Shown in pieces: positions 1-6,747 of a stretch of 19,147 bases of DNA. A program made the position numbers and the translations under genes. The stretch's first letter is position 1, and each line of letters starts with the position of its first letter. Location: contig JBQCIO010000094.1 of the NCBI GenBank assembly GCA_051953655.1, positions 1 through 19,147 of the forward strand. The letters are read 5' to 3'. Origin of the DNA: JBQCHF01 sp051953655 (lineage in GTDB: Bacteria; Actinomycetota; Actinomycetes; Motilibacterales; Motilibacteraceae). The notes beneath the pieces were generated by a model. It did no database searches and was not told the origin of the DNA. It was given only the letters and a program-made list of their open reading frames with translations.

Positions 1-100
1 CCGGGCGCCCGGGGGGCCGCCGGGGGGGGGGGGGGGGGGGGGCCCCCGCGGGCCGCGGGCCCCCCCCCGCCGGGGCACCCCGGGGGGGGGGGCGACCCTC
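1..100. other. G/C low-complexity contig-end sequence, probable artefact
   Basis: This stretch is almost only G and C, with a run of 21 G at 22-42 and further C and G runs up to about position 92. It has no believable reading frame and stops abruptly where ordinary actinobacterial sequence begins. Such poly-G/poly-C ends are typical of contig termini or dark-cycle base calling, so I treat it as unreliable sequence rather than biology. Confidence 0.7.
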
Positions 101-128
101 TGCTGCGTCCGGTCCTCAGTGCCGTGCC

Positions 129-160
129 GGGAACTCAGCCCGGGAACTCAGCCCGGGAAC
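129..160. repeat. 13-bp tandem direct repeat, about 2.5 copies
   Basis: The unit GGGAACTCAGCCC occurs at 129-141 and 142-154, followed by the partial copy GGGAAC at 155-160. The stop codon of the DUF1269 gene on the minus strand (148-150) lies inside the second copy, and the last codons (FPG) lie in the partial copy. A change in copy number would therefore change the C-terminus or the trailer of that gene. The repeat directly borders the low-quality contig end. Confidence 0.7.
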
Positions 161-651
161 GCCGCGCGGACCCCGTGCAGCTCTCGCTGCAGCGCTGCCT
201 CGTCCGCGGTGGACATCGCGGAGGAAAGCACGGTGCCACCGAGCGGCGCGAGCTGCATGCGCACCGTCCGCTCCGACGCGCTGCCTGTGAGGACGAACAC
301 GGCCGATGTCCCGGGCTGCAGCGCGTCGCGGACACCGGCGCGGAAGCGCGGCGTGATCCCGGTCTGCTCGACCTGGACCAGGAGGGCGCCCAGGCCCGGG
401 CCGACCGTCATGCCGTGCACCGGGACGTAGAGCAGCAGGCCGAACAGCAGCGGCCAGAACATCCCCCAGGACGTCGCGCCGGCGACCTCGTGGTGGTTCG
501 TCACCGACTGGAACGCACCCAGCCTGTTCCGACGCACCACGGCGACGGCGTCCGGCTCGATGACGGGACCATCGGGGAGCGCCTGTGCCAGCTCGGCCGC
601 GCGGGCCGCGGTGGACTCGTCCGGGTAGCTGACGGCGATGAGGACGGGCAT
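148..651 (-). CDS. DUF1269 domain membrane protein
   Basis: A 167-residue protein with the DUF1269 layout. The N-terminal part (1-45) is ferredoxin-like with an 'EPDAVAVVRR' strand, as in this family. A hydrophobic, glycine-rich membrane segment follows at about 60-92 (SWGMFWPLLFGLLLYVP... then GPGLGALL), and then a second soluble half with the typical 'PGTSAVFVLTG' strand (113-123). The family is of unknown function; members sit in the membrane and are often found with stress genes. The ATG start at 651 has a good ribosome-binding site (GAGGAGGAG just upstream on the minus strand). The gene is transcribed divergently from the LuxR-type regulator, with 273 bp between the two starts, so shared control is possible but unproved. 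Its 3' end runs into a 13-bp tandem repeat. Confidence 0.8.
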   Translation of the reverse strand: MPVLIAVSYPDESTAARAAELAQALPDGPVIEPDAVAVVRRNRLGAFQSVTNHHEVAGATSWGMFWPLLFGLLLYVPVHGMTVGPGLGALLVQVEQTGITPRFRAGVRDALQPGTSAVFVLTGSASERTVRMQLAPLGGTVLSSAMSTADEAALQRELHGVRAAFPG

Positions 652-738
652 GGGCTCCTCCTCGTCGCGGCGTCCTGCTGCGGTGCCTCATGACTGTGCA
701 CCGTCCTGCTCCAGGATCACCGGATGTGCCGTTGCGAC

Positions 739-753
739 CCCTCATCCTGAGGG
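739..753. promoter_or_regulatory. Perfect dyad CCCTCA-N3-TGAGGG in divergent promoter region
   Basis: CCCTCA (739-744) and TGAGGG (748-753) are exact inverted copies around TCC. The site lies about 90 bp upstream of the DUF1269 start and 170 bp upstream of the LuxR-regulator start. It is placed where an operator for either gene could be. No transcription factor can be assigned from sequence, and a 6-bp dyad in GC-rich DNA can arise by chance. Confidence 0.35.
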
Positions 754-819
754 CATGAACGCGTCCGACGACAGGGCGTAGGAGAGGGTGACGCGGAGGC
801 GTCGGACCAACGTCCGTCG

Positions 820-840
820 AGCATCGGGGCGGCCGATGCT
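820..840. promoter_or_regulatory. Perfect 8-bp inverted repeat AGCATCGG-N5-CCGATGCT
   Basis: AGCATCGG (820-827) is the exact reverse complement of CCGATGCT (833-840), separated by GGCGG. It lies 85 bp before the start of the LuxR-type regulator. A related half-site, GAGCATCC, recurs at 890-897. It could be an operator, perhaps autoregulatory, or a leader hairpin. It is not followed by a U-run, so a terminator is unlikely. Confidence 0.4.
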
Positions 841-924
841 GGCGCGCGCCGACCCGACGACTTCCTACCGTCGGAACCGGAGACGGAGCGAGCATCCAGG
901 GCTGCCGGACGGGAAGCAGGCGGA

Positions 925-3285
925 ATGAACGTCCTCATCGAGCCGGCGGAGCTCATCGGCCGCGACACGGCTGTGCCGACGCGCCGCGAGCGGCGTGGTG
1001 CCCGAGCATCCGGCTTCGTGCCACGGGAGGACGTGCTGACCCCACCGGTTCCCCGTGAGGGCACCATCACGCGGTCGGCGCTGGTCCGGCGCCTGCTCGC
1101 GGACCGCTCACCCGTGGTCGTGCTGTCGGCACCTCCCGGCTACGGCAAGACCTCCCTCCTCCGCCAGTGGTCGGCGGCGGACGCTCGCCCGTTCGCCTGG
1201 CTGTCGCTGCGCTCCGTCCCCGACGACGCGGCCAGCCTCCTCACCTACGTGGTGGTCGCGCTGCAGCGACTCGAGCCGGTCGACGTCGGCCCGCTTCCCG
1301 CACCGCGGCAGGCCGCTGACAAGCCGGGCATCGAAGGCGTGGAGGTGAGCGACCGCCTGCTCACCACCGTCCTGCCCCGGCTGGGGAGGGTCCTGGCACG
1401 CCGCAAGCGCCCGTTCGTGCTGGTCCTCGACGACGTCGACGGCGTGCGCAGCCCGGACAGCGTGGAGCTGGTCCGGGTGCTCGCCGAGCACGTCCCGGCC
1501 GGTTCGCAGCTCGTCCTCGCCGGTGCCTCGGTGCCGCCGCTCCTGTCCGGGCGGCTGCGGGCCGAGGGGCGGCTGGCGGTGCTGTCCGGCGCCGACCTGG
1601 CCGTGAGCCGCGAGGAGGGGGCGCGCCTGCTGGCGGCCGCCGGCCTGCGCCTGCCGCGGGCCTGCGCGGCCGAGCTCGTGGCCGCGACGGAGGGCTGGGC
1701 GGCCGGCCTCTACCTCGCCGGGCTCGCCATCGAGCAGGACGGAGGCGACGCCGCGGCGGTGAGCCGTTTCGTCGGGGACGAGCAGGCGCTGGCCGACTAC
1801 CTGCGCGAGGAGCTGCTGCAGCAGCTGCCCGCCGACGAGCAGGACTTCATGATCCGCACGAGCATCCTCACCCAGCTCGACGCCGCCACCTGCGACGCCG
1901 TGCTAGCGCGCCGCGGTTCCGGTGACGTGCTGCGCGCGCTCGCCCAGCGCAACCTGTTCGTCACCGCCGTGGAGGGGGAGCCGGGCCACTACCGTTACCA
2001 CCGGCTGGTGGCCGCGATGCTGCGCGGCGAGCTTCACCAGCGCCAGCCGCAGCTCGAGGACGAGCTGCACCGTCGCGCCAGCGCGCACCGCGTCCGGCGC
2101 GGCGAGCTGGACGAGGCGATCGGCCACGCCCTGGCCGGAGGCGACGTCGAGCGCGCCGGCGAGCTGCTCTGGCAGTGCGCTCCTGCGCGCCTGGCCTCCG
2201 GGCGCCGGGCCGACCTGGAACGGTGGCTGGGGGTGGTCCCGCCGGCGCAGGTGCTGGCCACGCCGTGGCTGTGCCTCGTGGCTGCCTGGTGCGCGGTGGA
2301 GACCGGCGGGCAGAGCGGACCCTGGAGGGCCGCGGCGGAGCAGGGGGCCTGCGGCTACCCGGATGACCGGCGGCGACGGGTCGACTCGGCACTCGCCACG
2401 CTGGCCGCGACGGTGGCCGCCGAGGGGCTCGAGGCCATGCGCGAGGACGCCCGGCTGGCGCAGACGCTGCAGGAGCCGGAGGACGGCTGGCGTCCGCTGG
2501 CGACCTTCCTCGAGGGCGCCGCCGCGCACCTGCTCGGCGACCGGGCGGGTGCCCGCCGGCTGCTGGAGAACGCCTCCTACCTCGCCGACGCGCTCGGGCT
2601 CGCCTCGCCCCGGGCGCTCGCTCTGGCGCAGCTGGGCCTTCTCGACGTCGAGCAGCAGGAGTGGTCGCGGGCGGAGGCACGCATCCGCAGGGCGCGAGAG
2701 CTGCTGCAGGAGAACGACCTCGACGCCGTCGCGACGATGGCTCCCGTCGAGTGCACCTGGTCGCTGGTGCTGGCCCGTCAGGGCGACGGAGACCGGGCTC
2801 GTGCCGTCGCCCGGCAGGCCCGGCGGATGGTGGCGGCCGTCTCCGACATCGCTCCGTGGTTCGCGGTGCAGGCACGGGTGGTGCTGGCCCGGACCTACCT
2901 GCTGCTCGGCGACTCGGCCGCCGCCCGCACGCTGCTGTCCGAGGCGCAGCGGATGCTGCCCGCCGTGCCCGACGCCCCGGTGCTGCGGGACTGGACCGAG
3001 GAGTGCTGGCGGGGGGTGGAGGCGATGCCCGTCACGCCGCTGCAGGGGCCCTCGTCGCTCACCACGGCCGAGCTGCGCGTCCTGCAGTACCTGCCCAGCT
3101 ACCTCTCCTTCGAGGACATCGGCCGCCGGCTCTCGCTCTCGCGCAACACGGTCAAGACCCAGGCCATCGCGGCCTACCGCAAGCTCGGGGTGACCTCGCG
3201 GGCAGAGGCCGTGGAGCGGGCGAGGGCGCTGGGCCTGGTCGGGTGGTCGCCGGAGGAGCAGGTGCCGGTCATCCGGCACGGATGA
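925..3285 (+). CDS. Large ATP-binding LuxR-family (LAL/MalT-like STAND) transcriptional regulator
   Basis: A 786-residue regulator of the MalT/LAL type. After a ~45-residue leader there is a STAND-type ATPase domain with Walker A at 69-77 (APPGYGKTS) and a Walker B-like strand at 164-172 (FVLVLDDVD). The middle (about 350-700) is helical, Ala/Leu/Arg-rich and TPR-like. A LuxR-type helix-turn-helix spans about 712-771, with recognition helix 'SRNTVKTQAIAAYRKLG'. In this family ATP hydrolysis and an inducer bound by the TPR part control multimerisation and DNA binding. There is no autoinducer-binding domain, so this is not an AHL receptor. ATG at 925 was chosen because AAGCAGGCGGA precedes it. 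Two dyads lie in the upstream region. The next same-strand gene starts 77 bp downstream, so the CMD-SHOCT-GH15 genes are natural candidate targets; this is inference. Confidence 0.9.
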   Translation: MNVLIEPAELIGRDTAVPTRRERRGARASGFVPREDVLTPPVPREGTITRSALVRRLLADRSPVVVLSAPPGYGKTSLLRQWSAADARPFAWLSLRSVPDDAASLLTYVVVALQRLEPVDVGPLPAPRQAADKPGIEGVEVSDRLLTTVLPRLGRVLARRKRPFVLVLDDVDGVRSPDSVELVRVLAEHVPAGSQLVLAGASVPPLLSGRLRAEGRLAVLSGADLAVSREEGARLLAAAGLRLPRACAAELVAATEGWAAGLYLAGLAIEQDGGDAAAVSRFVGDEQALADYLREELLQQLPADEQDFMIRTSILTQLDAATCDAVLARRGSGDVLRALAQRNLFVTAVEGEPGHYRYHRLVAAMLRGELHQRQPQLEDELHRRASAHRVRRGELDEAIGHALAGGDVERAGELLWQCAPARLASGRRADLERWLGVVPPAQVLATPWLCLVAAWCAVETGGQSGPWRAAAEQGACGYPDDRRRRVDSALATLAATVAAEGLEAMREDARLAQTLQEPEDGWRPLATFLEGAAAHLLGDRAGARRLLENASYLADALGLASPRALALAQLGLLDVEQQEWSRAEARIRRARELLQENDLDAVATMAPVECTWSLVLARQGDGDRARAVARQARRMVAAVSDIAPWFAVQARVVLARTYLLLGDSAAARTLLSEAQRMLPAVPDAPVLRDWTEECWRGVEAMPVTPLQGPSSLTTAELRVLQYLPSYLSFEDIGRRLSLSRNTVKTQAIAAYRKLGVTSRAEAVERARALGLVGWSPEEQVPVIRHG

Positions 3286-3362
3286 TTCGCCATCGCGTGC
3301 CTGCCACGACGCTGAGGAACGGCCCGCCAGGGCGGGGTCACGACGTGGTGCAGGGAGGAACG

Positions 3363-3785
3363 ATGGCCCGATCCGGTGACACGGCTCGATCCGGTGACAC
3401 CGTGACAGTCGAGCAGCCGCTGCGGGTGGAGCGGCCGACGATCAGCGACGAGGTGCGCTTCGCCCTCGCCGCGCTCTCCGCCGGCGACGCCGACATCCTG
3501 GCCGCCGTGGGGGTTCAGGAGGCCGAGCGGGAGGCCAGCGGGCTCGACGCCCGGGCCTTCGCGCTGGTGAAGATCGCCGTCCTGGTGGCGCTCGACGCTC
3601 CACCGGCCTCCTACATCTGGCAGATCACCAACGCGATGGCCAACGACGTGCCGGCGGAGGACATCCTCGCGGTGCTGCGGGCGATCGCCCCCCAGGTGGG
3701 CCTGCCGCGCGTGGTGGCCGCTGCCCCGGAGATCATGATCGCGCTGGGACTGAACCTGCCCGGTGAGCCGGTGGTGTCGCCGTGA
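3363..3785 (+). CDS. Carboxymuconolactone decarboxylase (AhpD)-like protein lacking catalytic residues
   Basis: A 140-residue protein whose core (about 30-125) resembles the CMD/AhpD fold: 'LDARAFALVKIAVLVAL' matches the usual helix before the active site, and 'VPAEDILAVLRAIAPQVG' the helix after it. In AhpD and related enzymes this fold carries a CxxC...H peroxidase/disulfide site. Here the corresponding stretch reads 'DAPPASYIWQITNA', and the whole protein contains no Cys and no His. A redox role is therefore unlikely; a structural or ligand-binding role is possible. ATG 3363 is chosen over longer in-frame extensions because it follows a strong ribosome-binding site (GGGAGGA, 5 nt spacing) and the upstream part is antisense-like shadow inside the regulator gene. 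The N-terminus carries a duplicated ARSGDT. It overlaps the next gene by 4 nt. Confidence 0.7.
   Translation: MARSGDTARSGDTVTVEQPLRVERPTISDEVRFALAALSAGDADILAAVGVQEAEREASGLDARAFALVKIAVLVALDAPPASYIWQITNAMANDVPAEDILAVLRAIAPQVGLPRVVAAAPEIMIALGLNLPGEPVVSP
3369..3400 (+). repeat. 14-bp direct repeat inside the start of the CMD-like gene
   Basis: CGATCCGGTGACAC occurs at 3369-3382 and again at 3387-3400, an 18-bp period that keeps the frame and produces the peptide ARSGDT twice. GTGACA recurs once more at 3402. It is probably a recent six-codon slippage duplication, though a repeated protein-binding site is an alternative. Confidence 0.6.
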
Positions 3786-4105
3786 TCATGCGACGCAGGC
3801 CCCTCGTCCGCGCGGCCGCCGTCGGCGGAGCCGCGTACTACATGGGCAAGCGCTCGCAGCGGGCGGGCCAGGCCGAGGCCGAGCAGGACGCGCGGCTGAG
3901 CGATCTCGAGGCCCAGCAGCAGCCCGCGCCTGCCGAGCCCCAGTATGCGCCGCCGCCCCCACCGCCGGCAGCGCCGTCCGCACCGCCGGCGGACGGCGGG
4001 ACCGACGTCGCCGCGCAGCTCGCGCAGCTGGCGCAGCTGCACCAGTCCGGCGCCCTCACCGACGACGAGTTCGCCACGGCCAAGACCCAGCTGCTCGGCG
4101 GTTGA
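3782..4105 (+). CDS. SHOCT domain small protein
   Basis: A 107-residue protein if the GTG at 3782 is used, or 105 residues from ATG 3788. The GTG start overlaps the TGA of the CMD-like gene (GTGA), suggesting translational coupling; the ATG two codons later is equally possible. The order is a basic N-terminus (RRRPLVR), a short Ala/Gly hydrophobic stretch (11-22), a polar Glu/Gln segment, a Pro-rich linker (about 49-70, with six consecutive Pro) and a C-terminal SHOCT motif at 75-106 ('LHQSGALTDDEFATAKTQLL'). SHOCT is a short helical oligomerisation module, often attached to membrane or stress proteins. The precise function is unknown. The Pro linker suggests the SHOCT part is held at a distance from the N-terminal anchor. 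Confidence 0.8.
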   Translation: MIMRRRPLVRAAAVGGAAYYMGKRSQRAGQAEAEQDARLSDLEAQQQPAPAEPQYAPPPPPPAAPSAPPADGGTDVAAQLAQLAQLHQSGALTDDEFATAKTQLLGG

Positions 4106-4147
4106 GCTCGTCCGTCCACGACCCCCGGAGACAGTCAGGAGACAGCC

Positions 4148-6082
4148 ATGGGCGACTACCCGCTCATCTCCGAGCACGGCCTCATCGGCGACCTGCAGAC
4201 CGCGGCGCTGGTGGCCACCGACGGCTCGATCGACTGGTTCTGCTCCCCCCGCTTCGACTCGCCGAGCATCTTCGGCTCCCTGCTGGACAGCGAGCGCGGC
4301 GGTCGCTTCCGGATCCGCCCCGCGACCGGCACCTTCGACACCAAGCAGCTCTACTTCCCCGAGACGGCGGTGCTGGTCACCCGGTTCCTCACCGAGGCGG
4401 GCGTCGGCGAGGTGGTCGACTTCATGCCGGTCACGGACGACCGCACGGCCACGGCCCGGCACCGGCTGGTGCGCATGGTGCGGTGCGTGCGCGGCGAGAT
4501 GACCTTCGAGATCGAGGTGTCCCCGCGCTTCGACTACGGCCGCGAGCCGCACGAGGTCCGGCTCGGCGAGGACGGGGCGGTGTTCGCCGGGCCGCGGACC
4601 GCGATCGCGATGCACCTCGTGCGCGAGCCCGACGACGAGCGCATGGGCCGGGGCCGCGTGGAGGGCGGAGACTTCCACGGCAGCGTCACGCTGCGCCAGG
4701 GGCAGATGCGCGGGATGGTCCTGGAGACCGCAACCGACGGCCCGGCCAGGTCGATGCGGGTGGGCGAGGTTCAGCGCCTCTTCGACGACACGGTGAAGTT
4801 CTGGACGGAGTGGACCGCCCGGTCCACCTACCGGGGCCGCTGGCGGGAGATGCTGCTGCGCTCGGCCATCACGCTCAAGCTGATGACCTACGCGCCGTCG
4901 GGGGGCCTGGTGGCCGCACCGACCGCGGGCCTGCCCGAGCAGGTCGGCGGTGAGCGCAACTGGGACTACCGCTACACCTGGATCCGCGACGCCTCGTTCT
5001 CGGTGTACTCGCTGCTGGGCATGGGGTTCACCGAGGAAGCGGTGGCGTTCTCGTCCTGGCTCCGCGACCGCGTCAACGAGCGGCAGGGCGGGGACACCGG
5101 ACCGCTGAACATCATGTACCGGGTGGACGGGTCCTCGGACCTGTCCGAGGAGGTCCTGGAGCACTGGGAGGGCTACCGCGGTTCGGCCCCGGTGCGGATC
5201 GGCAACGGCGCCGCGGACCAGCTGCAGCTGGACATCTACGGCGAGGCGATGGACAGCCTGTTCTTCGCCGACGCGCACGGCATCGAGATGGGCCACCAGG
5301 GCTGGCTGGCCGTGAGCGACCTGATCGAGTGGATCGCCGAGCACTGGGACCAGCCCGAGGAGGGGATCTGGGAGACCCGGGGCGGACGCAAGGACTTCAC
5401 CTACGGCCGCGTCATGAGCTGGGTCGCGCTGGACCGCGCGGTGCGCCTGGCCGGCAAGCGGGGACGTCCCGGCCCGCTGGACCGCTGGATGCGCCAGCGC
5501 GACGCGATCTACGAGCAGGTCATGACGCGCGGCTGGAACCCCGAGCGGCAGGCGTTCGTGCAGCACTACGACGACCGGGTCCTGGACAGCTCGCTGCTGC
5601 GGATGTCCAGCGTGGGCTTCGTGGTCCCGCGCGACCCGATGTGGGCCTCCACCCTGGACGCGATGCGCGAGGAGCTGGTGACCGACAGCCTGGTCTACCG
5701 CTACGACCCCAGCGCGTCCCCGGACGGCCTGCGCGGATCGGAGGGCACGTTCTCCCTGTGCACCTTCACCTATGTCGACGCGCTGGCCCGCGCCGGCCGG
5801 CTGACCGAGGCCCGGCTGGTCTTCGAGAAGATGCTCACCTACGGCAACCACCTCGGGCTCTACTCCGAGGAGATCGGCCTCACCGGTGAGCAGATCGGCA
5901 ACTTCCCGCAGGCCTTCACGCACCTGGCGCTGATCGACGCGGCCATCACGCTGGACAAGCAACTCGACGCCGCCGCGGCCGGGCAGCTGCCGAGCGCCGT
6001 GCTGCCGCCGCTGACCGTGCCTTCGCCCCGGCAGGTGGACCTGACGGCGGCGGAGCAGCGAGCGGCCCTGCGGTCCCGGTAG
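4148..6082 (+). CDS. Glycoside hydrolase family 15 protein (trehalase/glucoamylase-like)
   Basis: A 644-residue protein matching the bacterial GH15 family throughout its length. The N-terminal beta-rich domain starts with 'ISEHGLIGDLQTAALVATDGSIDWF' features (8-31; the Asp-Gly-Ser-Ile-Asp-Trp box is typical). The (alpha/alpha)6 barrel shows 'NWDYRYTWIRDASF' (271-284), 'GIWETRGGRKDFTYG' (406-420) and 'LYSEEIGLTGEQIGNFPQAF' (571-590). By family analogy the general acid is likely Glu409 and the base Glu574 or Glu575. Actinobacterial homologues, including a characterised mycobacterial enzyme, act as trehalases, while others hydrolyse alpha-1,4-glucans; substrate cannot be decided here. There is no signal peptide, so it is cytoplasmic. 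AGGAGA precedes ATG 4148. It starts 42 nt after the SHOCT gene, so co-transcription is plausible. A trehalase would suggest a link with osmotic or desiccation stress. Confidence 0.9.
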   Translation: MGDYPLISEHGLIGDLQTAALVATDGSIDWFCSPRFDSPSIFGSLLDSERGGRFRIRPATGTFDTKQLYFPETAVLVTRFLTEAGVGEVVDFMPVTDDRTATARHRLVRMVRCVRGEMTFEIEVSPRFDYGREPHEVRLGEDGAVFAGPRTAIAMHLVREPDDERMGRGRVEGGDFHGSVTLRQGQMRGMVLETATDGPARSMRVGEVQRLFDDTVKFWTEWTARSTYRGRWREMLLRSAITLKLMTYAPSGGLVAAPTAGLPEQVGGERNWDYRYTWIRDASFSVYSLLGMGFTEEAVAFSSWLRDRVNERQGGDTGPLNIMYRVDGSSDLSEEVLEHWEGYRGSAPVRIGNGAADQLQLDIYGEAMDSLFFADAHGIEMGHQGWLAVSDLIEWIAEHWDQPEEGIWETRGGRKDFTYGRVMSWVALDRAVRLAGKRGRPGPLDRWMRQRDAIYEQVMTRGWNPERQAFVQHYDDRVLDSSLLRMSSVGFVVPRDPMWASTLDAMREELVTDSLVYRYDPSASPDGLRGSEGTFSLCTFTYVDALARAGRLTEARLVFEKMLTYGNHLGLYSEEIGLTGEQIGNFPQAFTHLALIDAAITLDKQLDAAAAGQLPSAVLPPLTVPSPRQVDLTAAEQRAALRSR

Positions 6083-6129
6083 GACCGGTGGCGCTGGACA
6101 GCCGGACCGCTTCTTCCGCCGGCCCCGCG

Positions 6130-6164
6130 GACCCCCGAACGGCACACCCTGCCTATCGGGGGTC
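6130..6164. terminator. Bidirectional stem-loop between convergent GH15 and PAP2 genes
   Basis: GACCCCCGA (6130-6138) and TCGGGGGTC (6156-6164) form a perfect 9-bp stem with a 17-nt loop, placed 47 nt after the GH15 stop. The right arm lies within the last codons of the PAP2 gene, whose stop (6153-6155) is at the edge of the loop. There is no T-run, as is common for actinobacterial terminators. The position fits a shared terminator for both strands. Confidence 0.55.
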
Positions 6165-6743
6165 GGCGCACGTCCCGCCGCGCGTGCCATGAGCGACCGC
6201 GACGCCCGCCGCCGCGCCGACCAGCCCGCCGCCCAGGACGTCCAGCGGGTAGTGCACGCCGCAGTGCACCCGGGAGTAGGCGACGGCGCCGGCGAGCAGG
6301 TGCAGCGGCAGCCGCAGCGCCGGCAGCTCGCGCCCGGCCGCCCCGGCGAAGGCGAAGGCCGAGGCGGCGTGCCCGGAGGGGAACGACGAGGACACCGGGC
6401 GCGGCACCACGCGGGCGGGGAAGCGCCGGCCGCCGTCGTCGAAGCCCACGGGCGGGCGGCGTCGGGGGAGCAGGGGCTTGCCGACGAGGTTGGCGGCGGT
6501 CGACGCGGCCCCCACGGAGAGCAGGCCGCGCAGAGCGGCTCGCCGTCCCCGCGGCCCGCTGAGGGACAGGACCGCAGCCACCGAGAACCACAGCACCGAG
6601 TGGTCGGCGGCCCGGGTCAGCCGGCGCAGCGCGACGTCGAGCGCGGGCGTGGGGGTGGCGGCCACCGCGGCGTCGAGGGCCGCGTCCAGGGCGAGCAGCT
6701 CGTGTCCTACCCGTCGTAGGTGCTCACCTGCCGCCGCGATCAC
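6153..6743 (-). CDS. PAP2 superfamily phosphatase
   Basis: A 196-residue membrane phosphatase carrying all three PAP2 signature motifs: KX6RP at 89-97 (KPLLPRRRP), PSGH at 122-125, and SRX5HX3D at 157-168 (SRVHCGVHYPLD). His125 and His164 are the expected catalytic residues. Hydrophobic segments lie around 49-61, 72-88, 126-140 and 145-185. Family members remove phosphate from lipid phosphates such as phosphatidic acid or undecaprenyl diphosphate, with the active site usually on the outer face. The GTG start at 6743 lies only 4 nt after the stop of the diacylglycerol-kinase gene, so the two are almost certainly translated from one message. The pair encodes opposite activities (lipid kinase and lipid-phosphate phosphatase). 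Confidence 0.9.
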   Translation of the reverse strand: MIAAAGEHLRRVGHELLALDAALDAAVAATPTPALDVALRRLTRAADHSVLWFSVAAVLSLSGPRGRRAALRGLLSVGAASTAANLVGKPLLPRRRPPVGFDDGGRRFPARVVPRPVSSSFPSGHAASAFAFAGAAGRELPALRLPLHLLAGAVAYSRVHCGVHYPLDVLGGGLVGAAAGVAVAHGTRGGTCADPR

Positions 6744-6747
6744 CGGC

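Noticed and set aside
1903..3279. 458-residue minus-strand frame inside the LuxR-type regulator
   Set aside because: Patternless antisense frame; the regulator's ATPase and HTH motifs support the plus strand.
3611..6190. 859-residue open frame on the minus strand opposite GH15
   Set aside because: It is rich in His, Arg, Val, Gly and Gln with no family motif and mirrors the GC-rich GH15 codons; the plus-strand gene has clear GH15 motifs.
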